Of a DNA stretch of 64,000 nt, positions 38,301 to 47,300 are shown in pieces. Source of the DNA: Microbacterium sp. SS28 (GTDB lineage: Bacteria > Actinomycetota > Actinomycetes > Actinomycetales > Microbacteriaceae); contig NZ_JAKWJP010000001.1 in assembly GCF_022761035.1 (NCBI RefSeq), positions 806,001 through 870,000 on the forward strand, in the 5' to 3' direction. How positions within the stretch are numbered: position 1 is the first letter of the stretch; every line of letters begins with the position of its first letter. The notes below the pieces were generated by a model. It made no database searches, was not told the origin of the DNA, and saw nothing but the letters and a program-made list of their open reading frames with translations. Position numbers and translations under genes: made by a program.

Positions 38301-41300
38301 GCCGTGCCGTCGGCGGGCGCTCCGTCGAGGGACGACTTCCAGCCGTCCTTGACGGCGTACCACTTCGTGTTGTTCTCGGGGTCCGCCTCGTTGGCGGCGA
38401 CGGCGGCGGTCGCCTGGTACTTCACGCCGTTGAACGTGACGTAGTCGCCCTTCGCGTACGCCGACGGACCGTTCCACGCCGGGGCCGGCGCGTTGCTGCC
38501 GTCGCCCGACGCGACCTGGTCGGCCTGCTGCTGGCCGTTGGTGCCCTCGCCGTTCGTCGCGTTCTTGGGCACGTCCTCCTGCCAGATCGTGCCGTCCGAG
38601 CCGGGCGTCACGCCGGTGCTGTTCTTCTTCGCGACCCACGTCTTCGAGGCGTGTGTCACGACGTCGCCCGAGGCGTAGGACTTCGTGATGTCCCACGCGC
38701 CGCGGTGGGGTCCGTGGGAGTCGGTCGAGTACGAGGCGGTCGGCGCTGTGCCGATGGACCAGACCGAGACGGCGCCGGCGACGCCGACGAAGCCGCCGCC
38801 GATCGAGACGGCGTAGGACTGCACGTTCTTGATCGCGAGCGCGTTGACGTGGACAGCGGCCTGGGCCCAGACATCCGTCCCCGTCGCGAGGTAGGCGTTG
38901 ACGGTGATCGAGGCGACGCCGATGTCGATGCCGCCCGCGGCCCCGACGAAGCCGCCTGCGACGCCCCCCGCGAACGTGAGCGAGTCGAAGAGGTCGGTCG
39001 CTGTGACCGAGACGCCCTGCGCGGCGTTCACGCCCGCGACGATCGAGTCGTCGGCCGTCGTGAGCGTGCCCTTGCCGTCGCGGTTGACCGTCGTGCCGAG
39101 GTCGAGGTACGCCTGCGTCGTCACGGTGAAGACGTTGACGCCGATGTTGGCGGTCACTCCGACGAACCCGGCGCCGACACCGGCGACGAGCCCGAAGAGT
39201 TTCTCGCTCGAGGCCGACTGGACGACGAGCCCGCGGAAGGTGACGGTGGGGAATCCGCTGGCGCCGAGCGCGCCGTTCGAGACGCCCGTGAGTCCGCCGC
39301 CCTGCGCCTTGACGACCACGACGTTGTTCTGGCCGAGATAGGCCTTCGTCGTCTTCTCGATGACGGCCACTCCGACGCCGACGCCGACGCCGACGTACCC
39401 GGCGGCGATGGAGGCGGTGATGAGGATGAGCTTCGAGGAGCTCTTGGCGAAGACTCCGATGTTGTTGTCGGCGCGGAGCGTGACTCCGCTGCCCGTGAAG
39501 GCGTTCGTGAACTCGTCGATGACGGTGACGCCGACGGTCCCCGCGACGCCGACCGTTCCGCCGCCCGCCGCCGCGTTGACCGAGATGACCGAGGTCTGCG
39601 CGTCGGCGAGGATCTCGATGTTGTTGCGGGCGTTGACGACGGCGTTGCCGGCGATCGAGGCATCCGTGTGCAGTTCGACGATCCGCACGGCGACCGAGGC
39701 GCCGACTCCCGCCGATCCGCCGATCGCGATCGATGCGGCGATGCCGAGGGTGCGGAAGTTGCTGACGGCCGAGACGAGGACCGACTGGCTGACCGACGCC
39801 GAGGCGTCGTTGGCGGCGCACGCGACGTCGAGTGCGGCGCAGTTGATCTTGGCGCCGGTGCCGATCGTGGCCGTCGTGTGCACGGTGACGACGGCGATGG
39901 AGCCGGAGAGGCTCACGGCCGCGGTTCCCGCGCCGCCCGCCGCGATGCCGATGGAGCCGAGGTAGTCGCTGTTGGAGGCGGTGACGGCGACTCCGCCGAA
40001 GCCGCCGCGGACCGGTGCCGCGATGACCTGGGGGCCGACCTCCGAACCGGGTCCGGCGGGCAGCATGCCCGAGGGAACGAGGCTGTGCGAGCGTCCGCTG
40101 CCGGTCGACGTGAAGTCGATGGGGGTGCCGCGCGCGATGTCGGCCGGGGTGTTGCAGTCGTCCTTCTTGCCGGTCGCCTTGCACTTCGTGTCGACGAGCT
40201 GGACGTGGCTCAAGTCGACGTCGTCCGCCGGGTTCGCCGTGAAGAAGAAATAGGTCTTCCCGTCGACGAGTCCGCCGATCGGGGTGCCGCCGCCCGCGCT
40301 GTAGATGACGGGGTCGCCGTTGTGGAGCACCATCGGGGTGGTGCCGTCGTCCTCGAACAGGATGTACGGGAGGACGAGGTGGTTGCCGCCGACCGAGACG
40401 GCGCGCTCGGCCGTGAACCGCGGGCTGACATCGGAGGCGACGCCCGGTTCGGTCGTGGGGACGAAGCGGTGGTTCTCGCCCATGATCGCGCCGACGGGGA
40501 GCGACAGGCCGGTGACGTCGAAGCCCGCCTCGCACGAGAACTCGTCGGAGCCCGGCGTGACGGGAGGCCCGCGCTTGGTGCAGAGCGTGATGGCGGTCGA
40601 GGAGACCGGGATGACGTAGTACCGCTGGCCGCTCGTCAGGCCCGTGATCGGGACGCCGCCGCCGGCGTCGTACATGACCTCCTGGCCGCCCTTGAAGTTG
40701 TGGGTGTAGCCGAGGTTGATCGTCGTGCCGTTGACGAGGCCCTTGCCGTCGAAGGGGCTCTGCGGTCCCGGGAAGGGCACGGGCCAGCCGCCCTGGACGC
40801 CGCGGGGGTCGAAGCGCGTGTCGGTGCCCGTGGTGGCGTAGCTGCCTGCGTTCACCGTCGTGTGCGAGATGTGGCCCGCGATCGCGGCGCCCGTGACCCG
40901 CGCGTTCGCGCCGATCGTGGCGCTCGTCGTCTTGGTCACGACGGGAACGGCCACGCCGGCTCCGACGGCCGCGGTGCCGCCCACCGAGATGTTGCCGGCG
41001 ATCGTGAAGAGCGTCATCGACTCGTCCGCCATGACGAGCACGTTCCCGCCGGCGCGCAGGTCGGCACCCGCTCCGACCGTCGCGGTGGTCGTGATGTTGA
41101 TGACGGGGACGGTGACGTTGACGTTGACGGCCGCCGTGCCGCCGCCTCCGCCGCCCACCGAGATGGACTTGAGGTCTTCGCTCGAGGTCGACTGCACGAC
41201 GATGTCGCCGTTGGCCCGGACTGTCGCTGCCGCCCCGATCGATGCCGCAGTGGTCTTGTTGATCGCCTCGACGTCGACTCCGACACCGACGCCCGCGGTG

Positions 41301-44300
41301 CCGCCGACCGCCAGGACGCCCGCCAGGGCGAGGACCGACGTGTGGTCGGAAGCCGTGACGACGACGTCCTGCGTGAGGACGGGCGAGGAGTTCGTGCACG
41401 AGACGCCGACGCAGTTGACCTTCGCCCCGCCGTCGATGGATGCCGTCGTGTGGTCGGTGAGCACGTTCACCGTCACGGATCCGCCGACACCTGCTGACTG
41501 GCCGCCTGCCCCCCCGACGGCCAGCAGCAGGTAGTCGCCGGTCTGCTCCGCGATGACCGAGAGGTCGTCGCGCGCGCGCACGTCGGCGCCGTCCGTGATG
41601 CGGGCGGTCACGTCGTTGTCGCGGACGAGGACGGCGACCGAGGCTCCGACGCCTGCTCCGCTCGTCGAGACCGAGAGGTTGCCGCTCGCGAGGTCGCTCG
41701 AGACCGTCTTCTTCGCGTGCACCGACACGTCGTCGAGCGCATCGATCACGGCATCGCCGATCTGAGCGAGGGTCTGCGGGGACGAGCCGCCCTGGTTCGC
41801 GACGACGACGAGCACGGACCCGGTCGCGGCGACCGACCCTGCGCTGCCGGCGCCCGCCACGGCGAGGACGAACCAGTCCTCGACCGAGAGCGCCTCGACC
41901 GTCACGGATCCGCCTGCGCGGACATGTGCCGAGTCATCGATGCGTGCCCGGACATCCGAGTTCGAGATCTCGACGACCACCGTGATGCCGACGCCCGCCG
42001 AGCTCTTGCTCAGGGCGAGCGTGCCGCCGACGTCGACGAGGGCGATGCTGTCCTGAGCCCGGACCGTGACATCCTGTCCTGCCCCGCCGACGAGGCCCTC
42101 CTGGTTGAGCTGCGCGCCCGCGGCGATCCACGAGCGCGTCGAGAAGTTGAGGATGTTCACGATGAACGCACCCGTCACGGCTGCGCCGCCCGAGCTCGCG
42201 GCACCCGCGATGGCGACGTTCGTGAGCAGCAGCCAGTCGATCTTGCCCTTGACGGGCTCGGGCACCTCAGGGACGAGCGCGACGAGGGTGCTCGACGAGG
42301 TGACGGCGATCTCGCCCGTCGCGTCGGCCTTCGTCTGCGTCCCGACGCTCGAGTCGATCCAGGCCCGCGTGTTCACCTCGAGGTAGTTCACGAGGAACGC
42401 GCCGCCGATCGCAGCGCCGGAGTTCGTCGAGAGCGCACCCGAGATGGCGAGGTTCTGCAGGCCGATCGCCTGCCCCGCCGTGACGGCGATTCCGCCCGCG
42501 GGGGCGTCGAGCTCGGCGCCCTGGCCGATGCTCGCCTCGGTCGTCAGCAGCAAGATCTGCACCGCGGCGCTGCCCGCGACCGAGGTGCTCTTGCCGCCTG
42601 CGGCCGCGAAGGCCCACACGATGAAGTCGTTGCGTCCGCCGTCGGGCAGCCCCGCCGCGACGGTGATCCCGGTCTGGCCCGTGAGGTGCGCGCCGCCGGC
42701 GACGGATGCCGTGTTGTGCGCGTCCTGGACGTTGAGGCCGATCGCCGCGCCGACGCGCGTGCCGTCCGAGTCGAGGTCGATCGCCGATCCCATCGAGAGC
42801 GCCCTGCCCGACAGCAGGAACGTCGACGAGACGGTCACAGCGCCCGTGGTCGCCGTCACCGCCACGGCGTTCGAGATCTTGGCTGCGGATGTCGCGACGA
42901 TCCAGTTCACCGACACCGCGGCCGCGACAGCCGTCGTGCTGCTGCCGCCCGAGCCGGACTGGCCCGACTGGCCCGACTGGGCGCTGTTGGCGCCGTTCGC
43001 GCCGTTCGTGCCGTTCGTGCCGCCGTTGGAGGACGGCATGCTCGAGGTCGAGGACTGCGTGCCCTGCGTGTTCGGGTTGTCGCCGTTGGCCTGCCCGTTC
43101 GCCTTGCTGTCGCCGTCGGAGTCGCTCTCCTCCGCGCCCTTCGCGCTCGCGACGGCCTTCGCGAGGGTACGCGCCTCCGAGGCCGCCGTCACCGCGACGC
43201 TCGTCGCCGTCGCGGCCCGGGCGAGTTCGGCGAGGGTGTCCCAGCCCACGACGAGGTTGAGGGCGAGGTCGGCGCCGACCGCCGTGCTCTTGCCTGCGGC
43301 GTCGGCGTTGCCCTCGGTCTCGACGCCGAGGATGTGCCGTGCCGAAACGGTGAGAGCGCCCGTGCCGGTGTAGGCGGCGCCGGTGCCGAAGCGGGCCGTG
43401 ACGTCGTCGTCGACGCTCACGACCATCGCGACGACCGGTGTGATCGCCGTGCCGCCGGTCGTTCCGCCTTCGGCCTTCGTGACGATGTCGCGCAGGCCGC
43501 GGGCGTCGATCGCGAGGGCGCCGGCTCCGCTGAATCCGGCTCCGTCGTTGATCTCGGCTGTGACGTCGCTGCCGTCGATGACCTGGAGGGCGAAGGATGC
43601 ACCGACCCCGGTCGCGGACCCGACTTCTGCCTTCGCGGTCGCGGTCGCGGCATCCCGTTCATTGCTCTGCGCGAAGACCGTCGAGTCGGCCCCGGAGAGC
43701 GTGACGGATGCGGTCGCCGGAACGAAGGCCTCGGTCTGGTTGCCCAGGACGTTGATCGCCGCGGCCCCCGCGACGCCGACGCTCGTCGACTTGCTCGCTC
43801 CCGCGCGGGCCGTCGTGGTGACTTCGTGCTCCCACAGGCGGAAGAGCTGATCCGTTGTCGGGGTCGTGGGCAGGTCGGGCCCGTCCGTGATCGTCGCGGA
43901 GGCCTGGGCGATCCACTCGTGATCGTCGTTGCGCTTGTAGAAGCCGGGCGCCTTCGAGCCGTCCTGCTCCGTGAGACGGAACCACGTGTCCTCGTCGATG
44001 TCGTCCTTGGGAAGCTCGCTCTTCTCGTTCACGACGTCGGAGGTGACCCAGATCCACGTCGTGCCGTTGTACTTCCACACGCTGTTCGCGGGCTTGCCGT
44101 CCTTCGCGACGGTGAGCAGGAAGTAGTCGCCGTTCGCCGGGGAGCCGGGGAGCGTGTCGCCCTCGGTGATCGTCACGTCCTCGTCGAGCGACCACGGCGA
44201 GAGCAATCCGCCCGAGAACTTCCACAGGCCGTCGTTGCCGCCCGAGCCGTCGCTCGTCTTGACGTAGACGAGGTCGTCCTTCGAGGGGCCAGGCAGCTCC

Positions 44301-47300
44301 TTGCCCTCGTCGACGATCTCCCATTCGGAGCCGTTCCAGTGGCGGATGACGTCGTTCTCGTCGCCGCCGCGCATGCCGGCCGAGAGCACGAGGCCCGTCG
44401 CGGTGATCGTCGTGGCGCCCGTCGTTGCGCGGTTGAGGATCTCGATCGCCTGGACCGCGACGCCGGCGCCCACGCCGACGGAGCCGTCGGTGGCCGAGTC
44501 GCCCGCGGCGGAGGCTGCGGCATCCGTGTTCGCGAGGGTCTTGAGGGTGACGAGGCCGCCCGCCGTGATGACGAGGCCGTCGGCGAAGAACGCCCGGACC
44601 GTCGAGGCGACGATGTTGATCGCGATGGCGCCGGCGATCGAGATCGAGTTGCCGCCGTCTTCGCTCGTGGAGCCCTTCGGGGTCTCGCTCTTCTTGGTCT
44701 GCGATGCCGTGTTGTCGTCGCGTGTGTCGTTCGCGTTCGAGAGGTTGTCGTCGGCCTTCTCGTTGACGTCCTTGCCGCCGTCGTCCTTGCCCTCGGAGGG
44801 GTCGGCGCCCTTCGTGGCGGCCTCGGCGGTCGTCGTGACGTCGACCGACTGCGTGGCCTGGAACGAGACGGCTCCGGCGGCGGTGATGCTGCGAGCGCTG
44901 CTCGACTCGGCGACGATGTCGTCGAGGATGGCGAGCGCGAGCGATACGCCGATGCCGGCAGAGGAGCCGGCGACCGTCGAGCCCTTCGCGGTGGTCTCCG
45001 CGGTGGCGGTCTGGGTGGCCTGAGCGTCGATGCTCGTGGCCTGGAGTGCTGCTGCTGCGGCTCCGAGGGAGGCGCTGGTGTGGATTGTTGCGAGGGTGAT
45101 CGCGACGGCGGGGACGATCGTGACGCTTCCGCCCGCTCCCCCGGCCTCCGCCTCGGTCGTGATCTCGACCTCGTGTGCTGCTTCGATGGTCAGGACTCCG
45201 GCGCCGCTGACGGGTGGTCCGCGGGTCGGGTCCGTGACCTGCGCGAGCCCGGCGTACACGTCGAGATTGAGCAGGTTGAGAGCGAACGACGCGCCGATGC
45301 CGACGGTGCCCTCGCCTTCCTGCTCGGCCTTGCCGGACGCCTTGTTCTTGCTCTTCGAGCCTGCCGTCATCGCCACCGCGCCGGTCCCCGAGAGGTACAC
45401 GCCGGGCAGCGGAGCGGGGAGGACGGGGAGCGTCGGCGTCGTGTCCTCGACGGCGGCCCGCGTCGTCTCGTCGACGATGTTGAGCGCGAACGCACCGGCC
45501 ACGCCGAGCGTCCCGCCGGTTCCGCTCGCTCCGGCTTCCGCCTCGGCGGTGAAGGTGTGCTCGTCGTCGCCGCCGCTGTCCTTCATGGTCGCGCCGAGGG
45601 TGAGCCCCGTCGCGTGCAGCTCGGCGCCCTCGCCGATGCCCGCGCGATTGATGAGCGTCACCTTGTTGACCGCGAGCGCCGCGCCGATGCCCACGCTGGA
45701 CGAGTTCTCGGACGACCCCTTCGCCGTGGCGGAGGCATCCGTGTTGTTCTTCGAATCGAACGTCGCGGTTCCCGTCGTGGCGAGGCTCTGCCCGTCGCCG
45801 AGCATCGCGAGCGTCACCGACGTGACGATGTTGAACGCGATCGCCGCGGCGACCGAGACCTTCGTGCCGTCCTCGTTCTTGGCCTCGGGCGTCGTCGTGC
45901 CGCCGCCCGCGCCGCCGGTCGTGCGCCCGCCCGCGTTGCCCGCCTTGTCGTTCGCCTTGGTGTTGGCGTCCTTGCCCGTCGAGTCCTTGCCGGAGCCGTC
46001 TTCGCCCTCCGCGCCCGTCGCGCTCGCCTCGGCGCTCGTCGCGGTCGTCGACGTGCCCTCCGCCGTGAACGACACGTCGCCGCCTGCCGTCACTCCGCGG
46101 CCGATCGACGACTCGGCGACGTGCTCGGCGCTCGTGAGGGCGAACGCGATAGTGAGCCCGAGGCTCGCTCCTGCGCCCGCCGTCGTGGCGCCCACTGCCG
46201 TCGTCGTCGCCTTCGCGGTCTGGTCGGCCTTGGCCGTGATGCCGCCGGTCGTCGCGAACGCGGGTCCGCCGAGGATCGACGCCCGCGTGCGGACGTTGTG
46301 GATGGCGATGCTCGCGACGCCCGTGAGCGAGGCCGACGTGCCGCCCTCGGCTCCGCCCTCGGTCTCGGTCGTGGCCTCATCGGTACCCGTCGCCTCGATC
46401 GACAGCGCATCGATGCCGGAGGCCGTCGCGCTCTGATCGATGCCCGCGAACACGTCGTTGCGGATGAGGCTCAAGGCGACCGAGGCGCCGAGGCCGACCG
46501 ATCCCGAGCCGTCCTGCTTGGACGTCGCCTTCGCGTGGCTCTTGTGGTTGCCGTTGGCCTTGAGCGCGACATCCGCTCCGCCGAACGTGCTGCCGGTGCC
46601 CGCGACCCGGGCGGACGTGGTCGAGGTGATCTTGTCGAGCGCGAGGGATCCGGCGCCGCTGAACGATCCGCCGCCGCCCGCTCCCGAGATCGACGTCGCA
46701 CTGAACGACGAGTCGCCCGCGTCCGGTGCGTCAGCCTGGACCGTGACACCGCCGCCGGCCACGAGGTGCGCCGCCTGCACGAACGCCTCGGTGAGCAGCG
46801 TGATGATGTTGATCGCGACGCCGACCCCGACGCCGGTCGCACTGCCGGCCGTCGTGCCGCCGTCGCCCGTCGTGGCGATCGTGTTCTTCGACTTCGCCGT
46901 CGCCGTCTGCGCGCCGGTGGTCGTGACCGTGGCTCCCTGCAGGCGCGCGCGAGTGTCGTTGTCGAGGATCGTGAGCGCGAGGGCCCCGGCGATCGTCGTC
47001 GCGGTGCCGTCGTCGTTCGCCGCCTGCCCGTTCGCCCGGCTGGGGGCGTTGGGGCTCTTGTTGTTCTGGCCCGACGCTCCGTCGGAGCCGGCCTTCGACG
47101 ACGCCGTGACTGTCGCGCTCTGGTCGGCGAGGATCGCGACGGATGCCGCGCTCGTGCCCGTCGCGTTGGTGGAGTCGATCGCGGCGTCGGTGGTCTGGTT
47201 GAGGTAGACGACGGCGATGCCCGCGCCGTTCGACTCGGCCGACGCATCGCCGGTGGCGGTGAGCGTCGCGGCGTTCGAGGCTGCGATGCCGAGTGCGCCG

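Noticed and set aside
30903..41399. A 3,498-codon stop-free frame on the minus strand in another register
   Set aside because: It overlaps the solenoid region out of frame and its translation is Arg/His/Gly-rich with no recognisable motif.
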